In this document: positions 50,501-62,700 of the stretch, one piece after another
Layout: every line of letters begins with the position of its first letter
Position numbering within the stretch: position 1 is the first letter of the stretch
NCBI GenBank assembly: GCA_000310025.1
Contig: FN649752.1
Coordinates: 479,003 to 543,002, forward strand
DNA: 64,000 nucleotides
DNA from: Ectocarpus siliculosus
Lineage: Eukaryota > Sar > Phaeophyceae > Ectocarpales > Ectocarpaceae
Direction of reading: 5' to 3'
Notes under the pieces: generated by a model
Seen by the model: only the letters and a program-made list of their open reading frames with translations
What the model was told of the DNA's origin: nothing
Database searches by the model: none
Made by a program: the position numbers and the translations under genes

Positions 50501-53079
50501 CGCTGCCGCCCGGAGTCGCTTCGCTCTCTCCGGGATCGAGCAGCGCGTCTTCGAACGCCGGGAAGTGATCCCGGGGAGTCGTCGCCGCACCTCCCCCGGT
50601 ACCCGCGAACGGGTTCCGAACCACGGCGCCCCGCGGGGTATCTCTGCAACCGCCCTTATCCCGACCAGTCTCGACGGCCTCGCCAACAACCAGGGCTGCC
50701 GTCCCGATGGCGGCCACGGCTTCTCTTTCCCCCTCCTCCCTTAGCGCGGTGCTCGTGGCGGAACCCGAGCGCTCAGGCCCGCTCCGCCTCTCTTGCACCG
50801 CTAGCCTCGTTCCGAGCTCGCGCAGCTGGGCCTCTCTCTTCTGCTCTGATCGCAGGACGTGCTCTCTCAAGGTGCTTAGCTCGGCCCGAAGCGCGCGGAT
50901 CGTGGCCGCATCTTCTCCCCCCGCCTCTGCCCCCGTTTCGCTTGCCTGGAACGTGACTTGCGCCCCTGCTTCGTCGTCGGTGCCATGGGCGGATCGGTCA
51001 TGGGCACGTGATCTCCGCGGCGTCGAATCGCCTCGCGCCACGCCAATGGGTTCTTCGGCTTGGTCGTCGGATTGCGTGCTTAGCCTTCGCCGTGAAGATG
51101 GCAACAAACCTTTTCGGTGGTGTTCGTGGGTGATGGTGCCCCCAGCTGCTACAGCGGTAACACCTTCTTCGTCGCTAATTGCCGCCGCCGCCGCAGAGCT
51201 CCTTCCCCCGCCGCCCAGCTCAGAATCCGTCGGCCTGGCGGAGGGCGAGGGGGAGAGTCCGGGCGATGGACTGCTGTCGTCGTTTCCTCTCTCGGGGTTG
51301 ACATTCGACCACGGCAGCTCCTCACAGCAGTCCGAAGCCGCCAGCTGCCGCCTTGGACCGCTCTCGTCGTCGTCGCTGCTCCGCCCCGCCTCCTCCCCGT
51401 CCCAGTCGGAGCTCTCTTCGGCCGGCCGCTTCGGCGAGGACAGGCCGCCTTCGAGCCCCGCCGGAGAGCTTTCGGCAGAAGAGCTCGGCTTCTTCCTCGA
51501 CTCTTCGCGTGCGCCCCTACCACCGCCGATGGCACTGGATCTTCCCGTACCGCCGGCGCCACCAACAAGAGCACCACCATGGCTGCTGTTAGGTGCCGTT
51601 CCCGGCGAGACAACCCCTTGCCCGTCATCCTCTTCGCTGTCCCACGCCTCACTCTCCCCGCCGGTTTCGAGCGCAAGCTGATCGCCGTCCCCGCTTCCTA
51701 GTTTTCCTCCGGCGGCGGCGGCGACGTCGTCTTCGGCGAAGGACAATGCCGATGCCCGCAGGGGGGCGGTGGCGGCGGTGGTCGAAGCGGCGTCTTTGCC
51801 AGCGGCGGCGGCGGCGGCGGCGATAGCGTCGAAGTCGTCGTTGTTGTCGTCATCGTCGAGGGCCAAGATGCCCGAGAGGTCTGCACCGCCTGCTACATAG
51901 GGTTGTTGGTAACACGTGGTATGAGATGGGCATGGTTGGCAGCAAAAGTTGGTGGTGAGAGAATGGGCAAGGCCTGGGCGGATGGGGGGGAAACAGAGCG
52001 GGGTACTGCTGAACACGGCGGGTACAGCAGTAGTAATGAAAACGAAGGGGTGGAGCCACTCAAACCGAACGGCTGCATCCTGCGCGAGGGCGCAATAGCC
52101 GATGCGATGCAAGAGAACTCGTGACCAATCTGTGACGCGGCTGGTTTATATATAGGCCGTTACCCAATACGGATCCCACACACTGCTGTATGCAAACCCT
52201 GCTGACCCTTGCTGCTGCACCAACAACAACACTGCAGTACCTTTCCGGAAGTACGAGACACGGGTGATGGGGTTTGACTGAGCAGGACACGCATGTCGTA
52301 TGCATAGATGTCAAGAAGCTTGTTTGGTGTTCTGGTGCTGTGCGTACAGAAGAACACAGACAGCTCGCCCGAGCCGAAAATCTGCTATTCCGCTTTTATG
52401 CAACCACAATGCAGCCTAGTAGTGGCAATCAAGCGTGGCCAACGGCGATGACCGACTGCGGCAAGCCATCCTCTTGTCAAGGGCCGACGTTTCCCATGAA
52501 CCAGCCCAAGTTAATTTGTTGCTGGGATGATAATCACTGGAGGCTTGTAGGTACTGCTGTAGATCGCACACAGAGCATCTTCGGCGGTGTCACTGGATCC
52601 TCGCTTGCAGTCTTGAACAAGCTTGGGGCGATCCATCAGAATGCAGCACTCTTTCTTCAATCATATGTGTCTGCATATCTATTGTACAAAGCTGTGTCAT
52701 CCTGTACCACCACGGGAGCTGCGAGCAGCAGCACGGCAGCAATCCATCCTCCTCAATCCTTGCCGTTGAGGATTTTTGCACAAAAATATCGCTACGCACC
52801 CACCCAGATAATCTCTTACAACTGCCCGGATCAATGAAACCGCATGTTAGTCACGCTGTCCACCACACTTCGCGAAGTTCTCGCGATCCTCATCGCGGCT
52901 CACGTCGAGGAAGTCTCCGCGTGAACGCGAAGGCCCCGTCTTTGCGCGGTTGCTGCCTCTGCCTCACCTATGCTGTTGTGCACCCCCGAGAGCTTGCCTA
53001 TGGCGCTGTCCTCGACCTTGTCGCTATCCTCCACCTCATCTAGGGATCGAAACTCCTCCACCAGATCCAGCGCAGACAT
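47574..53079 (-). CDS. Uncharacterised large low-complexity protein with coiled coil
   Basis: Three exons in phase: 53079-52968, 51889-49490, 49249-47574; about 1395 residues. The N-terminus MSALDLVEEFRSLDEVEDSD is acidic and helical. Exon 2 opens GGADLSGILALDDDDNNDDF, then an Ala-rich and Ser/Asp/Glu-rich disordered region, one predicted coiled coil (around 50830-50910, ATIRALRAELSTLREHVLRS onward), then short conserved-looking segments (EAFDFSIDTLSHINNHTDFG; SVGVDAGCQTSWSFSARDEI). Exon 3 holds further short motifs in Ser/Gly-rich sequence and ends YWRDRLGMTH. I do not recognise a family; a scaffold or cytoskeleton-associated role is only a guess. An in-frame ATG at 53214 would add 45 residues. 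Long plus-strand frames over this locus are antisense shadows. Confidence 0.74.
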
Positions 53080-53447
53080 TCCGCCTGGCGGCCAACCTCT
53101 TCCCCTCTCTCCGGACAGGAGACAGGCAGGCAGGAAGGCAGGACACGGCGGCAGCCGCAGCAGTAGTCGTACGGAGCGCAGAACACCTCCAGCGGCAAAA
53201 AAAAGGTTTTCCATGTTGAAGGCGAGGCATCATGCGGGAGAACACGAAGGGACCCCCGCGGGCCCCGTGTGCATGACACCCACACGCTGCTGATGCTGCT
53301 GGTGCTGAAGCTACTGCGAGATAGAGCGGGAGAGCAGTGAATCGACGGCAGTGCAGAGACGAGCGCACCAAGCTAGGGCTATTGGACGCGTACGATATAT
53401 ATACATCCATACGAAAGGGAGGTTGCGACTTGTGTCGAGCGCAAGAG
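53080..53447. promoter_or_regulatory. Likely bidirectional promoter region
   Basis: Only 368 bp separate the start codons of two divergent genes (minus-strand low-complexity gene and plus-strand F-box/kelch gene). ATATATATACAT near 53394 is a possible TATA-like element 50 bp upstream of the F-box ATG. No other motif assigned. Confidence 0.45.
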
Positions 53448-56400
53448 ATGTCTTCAATTGGGGGCCTATGTCTTCCCGACATGGTTGCGGCAGCTCTCGC
53501 CTTCCTAGATGGGCGATCCCTCACTGTCTTCGAGGCGGCCTCCAAGGGCTCAAGGCAGACGGTGCAAGACAACCCAGACCTGTACAAAACCCTCCTGGTG
53601 AGAAGCCCGCTCAAGCTGGTGCTATGTGGTCGATTTGGTTTCGTTATTTGTTCCGTTTTCTTGCGACGTGAATCCTCCTCCCAGACAGCAGTACTGTCTG
53701 TTGTAGCGGGCAGCAGGCAGCAGTAGTTGCGTACGCCACGCGTCGGGAGCAAAAGGAGAGAAAGGTGGGTAGGAGAGATATGTTACATCTGGTGGTCGAG
53801 CGCACAGATGGGAATCGTATCCTACATCACGGCCGCCCTGTGGAGAAGCCGAAAAATCAGTGGAATGCCGACCTGATGTATACATTCGCAAGCAGTTTCG
53901 TGCGTAACGATTTGCACCGCTGGGCCACCATCTCTTCTTGCTCATCACGTTCCTGCTCCCTTGTGTGTGTACGTGCTTGCATGGATTACTGGCTACCTGC
54001 CTCCGCCGAGCAGCTGAGGCAGGTCGACAACGTTCCACGCATGGCTTCTCTTCCAAGCGAGGTGGGCGCGGCGAGCTACATTAGGATATAATAAGTACAC
54101 TATTTAGTCTACTGTACTGTGCAAGTTTGGGTTGGCCTGACGGCCGTCGGTTGGCGTATCGGCACGACCACGCCTCCTGGAGTGGGTACAACGCTCCTGG
54201 GTGTCAGGGTCGCGACATCGCAACCCCCCAGTTGTAGGCAGCACCAATCACGTGGGGCTGGATTGATCCAATCCGAAGTTGTAAGAGGCATGCGATGCGT
54301 CAGAAACACCGACACCTTGAGCATAAATGCGCGTGGTCTAAGCGCTGTTTGTCACGGTTCTCCCGCCGACCCGGTGCACAGCAGCACAGCAGTAGTGAGG
54401 TTAAAGCAGACGCCCGAAGTCAAGACCTGTGTTCGTTCCAGGTTGGTACATGCGACACCCACACCCAGAAGACTTCGTTGGCGGCCCGCAGCACGTTCTG
54501 TCCGTCACACTCTTGTTTCTTCGTACCCGTAGTAGAGAAAGACAGGAGTGTCTCCTTTCAAAAATCGATATTAACCTCCCGCCATTGTTGTGAATTTTGC
54601 TGTGTACTACCGCAGGAAGGGAAGCGTGCCCTCATGGCATGGGAAGAAGGGGACTTTCTGCCGATTCTAGGTGAGATAGCAGGAGATACGGTGCTGACAT
54701 GCTACATATTGGACGAGGTGCTGCTGATAAATAGTGTAAATGACAGCAACACATACCGTTGGTGGAAAACGGGGGGCGATGTATCACCCTGGCCAGTGGC
54801 AGTAGACTCAAGGACAGCCCCCCAGGTGCGTTAAATCGGTCACATGAACTCTTTACTTGCAGGTCCCTGCGGTTATTGCAGCACAAGACAGTACTGGAAT
54901 GAATTTTACTCGTTTGTTTCCATGCGCAGTAGAAGCTTGACCGCGGATCTCTGAACCGTTTTGGCCAGGAGTCATACCACCGCCCCCGCCCGGCAGAAAG
55001 CCCGGGGACTTTGTTGTCGTATCTCCACGTTGCCCTTCACGTCCCACCACTGTCATCATCATGGCGTTCACCCCTTAGCGAAACGAAGCCAAAAGACTGA
55101 TTGCAATGTCTTGCGTATTTTGCAGCACGAGGTTGTGCGGTCAATGGTCGTTTTGTTTTGGCGTTCAAGACGACTCGACTCTTCTAAAATATATTGGGCA
55201 CACGCACGTCGTACCAGGCTCCTCATCTCATCTCATCCCTCGTTGTCCTTCCGGCGTCCGTCGGGCGCGGCGCGGCGCGTTTGGTGTCGTTTCAGCGCTC
55301 GTGCCGCGGAGAGCGCCGCCCCCGAGGTACCTGCACCGGGCGGCGGAGGCTGCTGACGGCTGGACGTACGTACACGGGGGCCACCTCCAGTCGGGGCTGT
55401 CGGGCGACGTGTGGCGCTTCCGCATGTCGGACTCCAAGCGGCGGCGGGGCCCAGACCCCAGGGAGGACGAGACTGCTGTAAAGTTGCAGTGGGAGCAAGT
55501 CTGGGGGGGCAACGACGAAGACTGGGCGAGGGAGACGGGATCAGGGACAGGCGGGGGGAGTCTGAGCGGCAGTGACAGTGATGACGACGACGACGATGAT
55601 GGTAGCTGGGGTCATCCCTCCCACGCCGTGCCCCCTCCCGACGCGGCGGCGGCGGTGGCGCCCGCGGCGCCCGCGCCCGACAACGTGAACCACGGGCCCC
55701 TGCCCGCGGCGCAAATGTTCGCGGCTCCCGGGCAGGAGATAGCCCTCGGCGCGGCCCCCGCGGCGGCCGACCAAGCCGCCCCGCCCGCCTTCGGGGCTGC
55801 CCTCGGCGCCGGCGCGCAGGCCGCGTTTCACGCCGCTATGTTCGCGGCGAATCACGGCGTGCTTGGGGCCGGGTTCGAAGACGCAGGGGGGGGAGTCGAT
55901 GCCGCGGGCGCCGGCGCCGGCGCCGGCGCGGGGTCCATGGCGTGTCCCCGCCCCAGGTGCGCCGCGAGCTGGACGGCGTTGCCAGGCAGCAACAAGATAT
56001 TCCTGTTCGGGGGACAGGGCTCGGACAACAACTTCTTGGGAGACCTGTGGTGCTTCCACGCTGGGGCGCGGGGCGAGTGCCGCTGGGAACAGCTGGACCA
56101 GGTGCGGGAGCCCAGGCCAAGCGGAGACGGCGGAGGCGGCGGCGGCGGCGGTGGCGAAGAAGAGCACGGCGATAACGACGTAGGAGGACCGGGGGCCCCG
56201 TGGAGGGTTCCGGCCGGCCGCTGGGGGCACACCATGGTGGAGCACCGGGGCGCGCTGTATATGTTCGGGGGGAGTTCCCCCGGGACGGCGTTTGCGGGAC
56301 TGTGGCGCCTCGACGTTTCGGTGTCGCCGTGCGTGTGGTCGCTAATGACTCCGGGCAGGACTGCGGTGTCGTTGGAGGAGGGGGGGTTAGCGGAGGCTGC

Positions 56401-57420
56401 CGGGGGTGAGAGGCCGCCGGCGCGGGGGGGGCACTCGGCAACCGTGGTGCGCGATACTCTCTACATCTTTGGCGGTAACATCACACAGGTACGCGGAGTC
56501 CTTGTCGTCTGCAGTGCCGAATGAGGTATTTTTCTGTATGTTTCTTGAAAGCGTTTTAGGCCAAGCATGACACTAGACTGAAATGCTGGTTGCGGGCACG
56601 TGGATTGTATTCGACCCCGTATCATCCAACGCTAGCACTCGATAGGGTCGATTTTCGCGGCTGTGTTTGCCCGCCGGGATACCGCTTCCCGCTGCCACGG
56701 CTTCATGCAGGTCGTCATCCAAGCCAAGCTCATGAAAATAGCGGTAGTTGGCAGGAAACGGGAAGGGGAGCAGCTTTAGCTTTCCTGTGGCCCATCGCCA
56801 TTCGATGGCAGGCACCGAAGCAAGCCCTACGTCCCGTTGACGGGCATTCGTGCCATTATAACTTGGACGTTTACATGCCTATGCCAATGAAGCGTGGATA
56901 CACCAAGAGTCGCGAAGACAAGGGTTGTATGAGTATCGTGTACTCCGTGTTGTCTTTCTCCGCCGCTGCCTCCAAGATTCTCTTGCGTCTCCCGTGACGT
57001 CCGTGTGTCGTGTGCCGCCTGCCGGTGTAGAGCATGTTCAGGGATCTTTGGGCGATTGACCTGCCGGACTGCAAAGCCTGGCGTCAGGTGGAAGAGACCG
57101 ACGACTTTCCGCCGGCACGCATCGGCCACAGCGCCGTAGCGGTGGGAAACCGAATCCTCATCTTTGGCGGAAGGAACTTCAAGTCAGGCAAGAAGTGTAA
57201 CATCTCTTCCGGCGCGTGTCATTTTTGGCTAAGTTTTCTAGGGGGGGCGTGGTCGTTGCTCTTGTTCCTTTAGTCTCGAGGAATTGGGATCGCGCGTGGA
57301 CTATTGTGGTCTTGCATGAACTGTTGTGGTCGTGCGTGAATTGTGGTTGTGGCCTTGCGCGCACGCCTGCTTGATAGCGACACGCCAGGTGTCTGGGTAG
57401 TATTATAGTTAAAGTTGCCA

Positions 57421-57452
<32 letters not shown>

Positions 57453-58091
57453 GCAGCCAGTTGCATCGCATCATATCATGCACACACCTAGATAGCGTGT
57501 GCTGCATTGATACTACACAATTATCGTTCCTGTTCCCGATGTCTCCCACGGCTACGGTCTCGACCACAAAGTTACCTGATTGTCGTTTCCTCCTTCCAAG
57601 AGGCTTGACTCCTTCAACTATGTTTCACCTTTCGCTGTCGAAGATTCGCCGAAAGTTCTTACCCCGCGGGGTGAATCTTATTTCACCTGCCCCGCAGGGG
57701 TACACGGAGACGAATTGAACCCGCGCGTCCCGCCCCGCTGACCCAGATCTCCGGTTTCTTGCCCCAAGTGCCAACAGGTGTTTTCACGTGCGGGCTGTCG
57801 TGCTTCGACGTCGATCTCCAGGCCTTCGTGCACTTCCCGCACGCCGAAGCCTTTTCGCGAAAGTCCTCCCAGCCCAGAGGCATGTGGTACGGCCTCCGCA
57901 TGACCGGTCACGCCGCCATGCACTGCTCGCGGGGCCTGCTGATCGTCGGGGGGATGCTGCCCATTGGCCAGTCCTTCACCATGCGCGCGTGGACCCTCGA
58001 CGTTGTGACGGGATGCTGGGGGCGCAAGCAGCAACGGCGGCGTCGGCCCCGCGTCTTGGGGAACACCCCGGCGGGGTGCGCTCCGAGCTGA
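53448..58091 (+). CDS. F-box/kelch-repeat protein
   Basis: Probable substrate adaptor of an SCF ubiquitin ligase: the F-box binds SKP1, the kelch propeller binds the target. Six exons in phase: 53448-53597, 53717-53764 (acceptor may be 3 bp upstream), 54616-54670, 55296-56488, 57031-57187, 57778-58091; about 638 residues. Exon 1 is the F-box (LPDMVAAALAFLDGRSLTVF). Exons 2-3 give a basic linker ending ALMAWEEGDFLPIL. Exon 4 starts the propeller (PPPRYLHRAAE, YVHGGHLQSGLSGDVWRF) and holds further blades (KIFLFGGQGSDNNFLGDLWC; GRWGHTMVEHRGALYMFGGS; GGHSATVVRDTLYIFGGN), interrupted by an Asp run and a long Ala/Pro/Gly-rich insertion (55555-55935). Exon 5 has another blade (IGHSAVAVGNRILIFGG), and exon 6 a last GHAAMHCSRGLLIVGG strand. 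The exon 5-6 intron uses a GC donor (TCAG|GCAAGA). Confidence 0.9.
57421..57452 (+). repeat. (GCT)n microsatellite
   Basis: About ten GCT/CTG trinucleotides in the intron between the last two F-box/kelch exons. A separate GCC/CCG trinucleotide run of about nine units lies at 58113-58140, just after the stop codon. Confidence 0.9.
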
Positions 58092-59746
58092 AGAGCCACG
58101 TATCTGTGGGGCAGCCGCCGCCGCCGCCGCCGCCGCCGCGGGCGAGAGGCTCCGCTGGCGACAGGCATCGAGGTTCGGGTGCGTCGACACTACTGCTGTA
58201 GAGGGAGTTGGCCCTCAATTGGGCGGAGGCAGAGGCGACCGAGAGGATGTGGTGTTGTTGCTCGGATGGATTAGGCTTTTTCTCTTGCCCCTCCGCGAGG
58301 ACCGGACTGGCGGGACGGAAAACAGAGGAGTTATTTCGTTGTCCTGGAAAGGGAGGGATCGCTCTTCTCCTTTGCGGGTTATGTATGGGACGAAAACATT
58401 TTTCACCAGGAGTTTGGTCGAGTCCTGCTTCCATTTTGCTTCGAAGGCCGGTGGGTTTGCGATGGTCCCCGGTAGTGTCGCAGTTGGTAGGGCTTGCCCA
58501 CGGTAGGTTGTTAAGAATTGATATTCCGCGTGGGTGCTGAAATACGGTGTAGTAATTTATAAACCAAGTCTCCGTTGCAGGAGGTGAATGTTTCTCGGCA
58601 AATTGGGTCGTGTACGAATGCTTTGTTCTGGGCGGTAGCTGTTCTTTGCTGTGCTTCTCACGTATACTAAATAGCGGGTGTCTGTGAGTAGATGTACAGA
58701 GACAGGGTTTGTCGGTATAGTTGGGTTTGGCGAACAACCGCCTCGGCGTAGCATACTGTATGTAGCTCACACCAAGAAAAAGCAGGGGGGGGTTGGAACC
58801 CGTTTTCCGGGTGGTTGGAAGTTGGAAAGATGACGTGTATTTGTTCGTATTTATCGTAGGTTGCCTTTTGGAAAACACTTGCCTGGGAGTGAACGTGACG
58901 AGAGCGAGCAGGACCGACTGCCGAATCCTTGTCGCGTCAAAGGAATTATGTAAGGCATCACCGCCGAGGATTTATTGTGTGTGGCCTGACCCGAATCGGA
59001 GCTCTTCAGACAGAGAGGCAAGGCCGTCGGATAGGTACACTAGCAGCGATGGCCAAAAGTAGCGCAATGATAATGAATGATAGTTTCGAAAGCTGAAGTA
59101 TTACTGTAGTTTCAGTGCTATACCGGGGGTACCGTTTGTTTAGTGTTGTGCCACCTTTCACTTGGTCATGATCAGGGAACCTTACTGCTGTCATTACCAC
59201 CGAAAAACCAAAGGCTCGTCGATTATCATCGTGCTGGTAAATTCTCGTGTCTCCAGGAGGAGCTAGCTCCACGGCGGTTGTTGCACCGTCTCCGATTGAT
59301 AACTCAAACAATAATAGGAGGTAGCGAGTCAGAGTGCCCGGGTGTATTTTGCAGAGACTTGGGGACCACGGTACGGCTGACCTGACCGCAAATCATAATA
59401 GCGCAAGCGGATTTAAATCTTACGCGTTTCAAGAACACCCCCCGAAGCTGTTGATGGTCTCAAGGGTCGCATGGGTCACGCTCCAGGCACGGACCCTCTG
59501 GGACGGTGCTGTTTGCAGCCCAAAGGAAAAAACCGGGGGTCCCGCAGGGGTATTTTCCTGCAAGCAGGTGGCACGGTCGGACATACTGCAATTCGTCGCC
59601 AGACGCGTGTCCCCTACCGTCAATGAGGTGTTCTCTTCGTCCTCGTACACCGCGCACGCGTAGCACTTCCACTGCTGTGCTGCGCCGCTACTGTCAGGTA
59701 TTTCCCCCTTGTGCAAGAGAGAAGGAAACAACCTGCGACGCCTTCG
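58092..59746. other. Gap between the F-box/kelch and CNNM genes
   Basis: Begins with the GCC trinucleotide run at 58113-58140. No exon recognised with confidence. An open plus-strand stretch at 59440-59660 could be a 5' exon of the CNNM gene, but no family motif supports it. Confidence 0.4.
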
Positions 59747-62700
59747 ATGATACACCCTCCGGGCCGTTCCTGCTGTTTCGATTCTGCCGTCGTCCCGTCT
59801 CCTCCCCTCGTCGAGGCACCGCACGAAAAACAACATGGCCGTGCTGGCTCTAGCCCCCGCCTCCAAGGGAAGAGGGACGAGAAGAGCTCGTCATCCTCAC
59901 ATGACCATTCTAGCCGAGGATGGGCGAGATTTACCCAGTGTGCCGTGCTGGCCCTTGCACTAGCTGGGCCTCTTGGTGCAATGGGCCAGGAGGATGGTAG
60001 TAGCAGTTCCACGCCTGATGGTGAGGGGGAAGACGCGGAGGATTCGAGCGTCTTGGGGACGGTTGTCAGTTTCCTCGTGGTGATAGTCCTGGTAGCTGCG
60101 TCGGGGCTGTTCTCCGGGCTGACCCTGGGCCTGCTAGGCTTGGACAAGATCGGGCTGGAGATCATCAGCCACGGAGATGAGCCTCGCATGGCCGCTTTCG
60201 CTAAGGTGGGTTGTGCACAGCTTGCATGCGTTTTTTCGTAACGTGAGCATGATGCGTGTCTCGGTCCGTTCCACAGACTTTTGAGGGTTCTGGGGCAGAA
60301 GGGTCAGTTCATTCGCACACGGTTAACGACCTAGAGAAAGGATTGCACGCCGCAGTGTTTTCGTGGTGCAGCAAGCGTCCGATCGCCCCGTCTTCTTTCG
60401 CTAGCATTCCCGGTTACACATTTATTTGCCGTTGAGGTCCGGTAACCATGGTTGGTCCGCTCTGTTCTCCTTAAGACCACAAGACCACCAAGAGTTAATC
60501 CGCAGGGATCAAGGATCCACGTCATTCGCGAGAAGCACACATCCCGTTCGAATGTGGGTATATCTCGAACGGGTAGTCTTTCTGTGTGTGTATTTATTTT
60601 TCCTAACACATGTGTTTTTTAGGTCCCACCCGCTATTGCTATTGAGAAAGGGGCACAAATGCCAACTTTAGTACGCGGCGCAAAAACGATTACTCCTATA
60701 TTGTAATAGCCTGAGATAGTGTGGGGGGCCCTCAATAACACCGGTTGAATAACGCCGGTGGCCCTCTATAGCGCCGGTGAAATTGCTGGCAGAGCGCCCA
60801 TACATTGGGAATTTTTTTGTAAGACACGGAAGAACTTCCAACAATTATCTAGGTTTTAGAGGGGTAGAACCGGGTAGATACCCATCTCCAACCAATCACC
60901 CATCGATTTTGTAAGAAATTTTGTAAGACGGAGACAGATGGTTGGGCGATGGGCACGACGCTCTCGGGAGAATCCCCGAAATCCTCTTGCACATCAGCAC
61001 CACACACACCACGCAGACAACAGATGAGACAACTAGCACAGCAGCATACGGACTGCTGTAGGCCAAGGGCAGCCAAGGCACACATCATAGGAGGCGTTGG
61101 GTGTGACTTTTACAGCCCGTTGCCTGCTGTGGGCAGCACAAGCGAGTGACGACGCAAGTCAATCCGCGGTCCGTCTGCATCATACTCAACCTACCGATCT
61201 TTGGAGCTTCCCACACAGACGCATCCCCACAACAGAGACAAACGAGAGACGTACACATTGCTGTATGCCAAGGCCGGCGAAAGACACACACCATGGCTGG
61301 CGTCGGAAGCTATTGTGAGACCCCAAGGCCTGCTGCTAGCAGCGTAAGCGAGGGAGCATGCGAGTGCACACAAGTCAAATCTGTCTGCGGTCTGTCTTCG
61401 TTTGCAGCCGATCTTTGCTTCCACCACAGAAGCACCCCCGAAACAGAGGCAAGTGAGACAGACGTTCACAACGCTGTAGGCCAAGGGCGGCCAAATATAC
61501 ACATCGTAGGAGGCATCGGGGGCGAAATTTAGAGCCCGTTGCCCGCTGTTAGCAGCGAAAGGGAGGAAAGCAAGTGCACACCCATCCTGCACGGCATCAG
61601 CAACAGCAGCAGCAGCTAGAAGCAGCTACATGTAGCTGATGATTATGAGAGCTAAACAGCGCTCTCAGTCATCCCCTGACTGACCGGTGGTGTCGGGCGA
61701 GGTGTGAGCGTGTGCACTGGTGACCTCTGTGGTGGCGTAGGCTCCATATCTATGTACGCTTGCTTGATGTCTCTCCGCCCCTTCTTTTCGCGCTTCGCGC
61801 GAAAATATATACCATATGTATTGGGAGGTGAGCCAAATTGCTGGGCACAGCCAAAGCCCTCAATAGCGCCACATCGGCGTTATTGAGGGCGTCCCGCAAT
61901 AACAGTGGTTTGGGCACCTCTACACCCCGCAATAGCGCCGTTTTTTTTTACATACGCTAAGCAAACGCGCAAGACAGACTTGAGGGAATTTGTTGTTACC
62001 GAAGTTATTGAAGCGGAATGAGGAGGGGAGATAACGCGGGGTGTAGTCAAAGCCGTTGTTTTTTGTTGTTTCGTTTCTGGCGTTTGATCTGTCCTGTCTC
62101 TACCGGGCATAGCTGGTTTTGTGTCTGATTGTCTGCATGTGGCGCTTCGTTCGCGGTCGTTTCTTGTTCTTTCTCGCTACTTGGATGAAGGGCGAAAGAG
62201 TGCTGTTGCACGTTTCTCGTCCACATCTGTTTACTTTGCTGTTGTTCCCCTCTTTGCGACTATATAACTTTTCCCATTCAACGGTGCATTGGGTGAAGTT
62301 GTGTCGTCATGTCGCTGTCGCGGAGTCCTCTCTGTAACAGCAACTTTTCCGCGCCTATTTGTGAGGCAGGAGGATCAGCATGCTGCCGCCTTTCTAGATG
62401 ATCACTTAATAAACGCAACTCTAGGCAGTCCAGGAACATAATTTATCCTTTGCAGTCCACCCGCTTTACCACTCAAGCGTTTCTTATTCAATTTGTGAAT
62501 ATGTTGGCTGCGTAAAGCGCAATCGCTGCGCCACATGACCATTACCCCTCAATAGTGCCACAACCGGCGTTATTGAGGGTTTGTGAGCCCTCAATAGCGC
62601 CGGTTGTAGCGCCGGTTGTGGCGCTATTGAGGCACTACTCCAACAGCGCCGGTCGCTCTGAATAGCGCCAGTCGATGCGCTGGGCACATACCGGCGTTAT

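Noticed and set aside
50707-51681. 324-residue Ser-rich plus-strand frame (and a similar one at 49630-50568)
   Set aside because: Antisense shadow of the large exon of the minus-strand gene, whose splice phases and islands support the minus strand.
61785-61805. Rho-independent terminator
   Set aside because: Hairpin without a U tract, in an intron of a eukaryotic gene.
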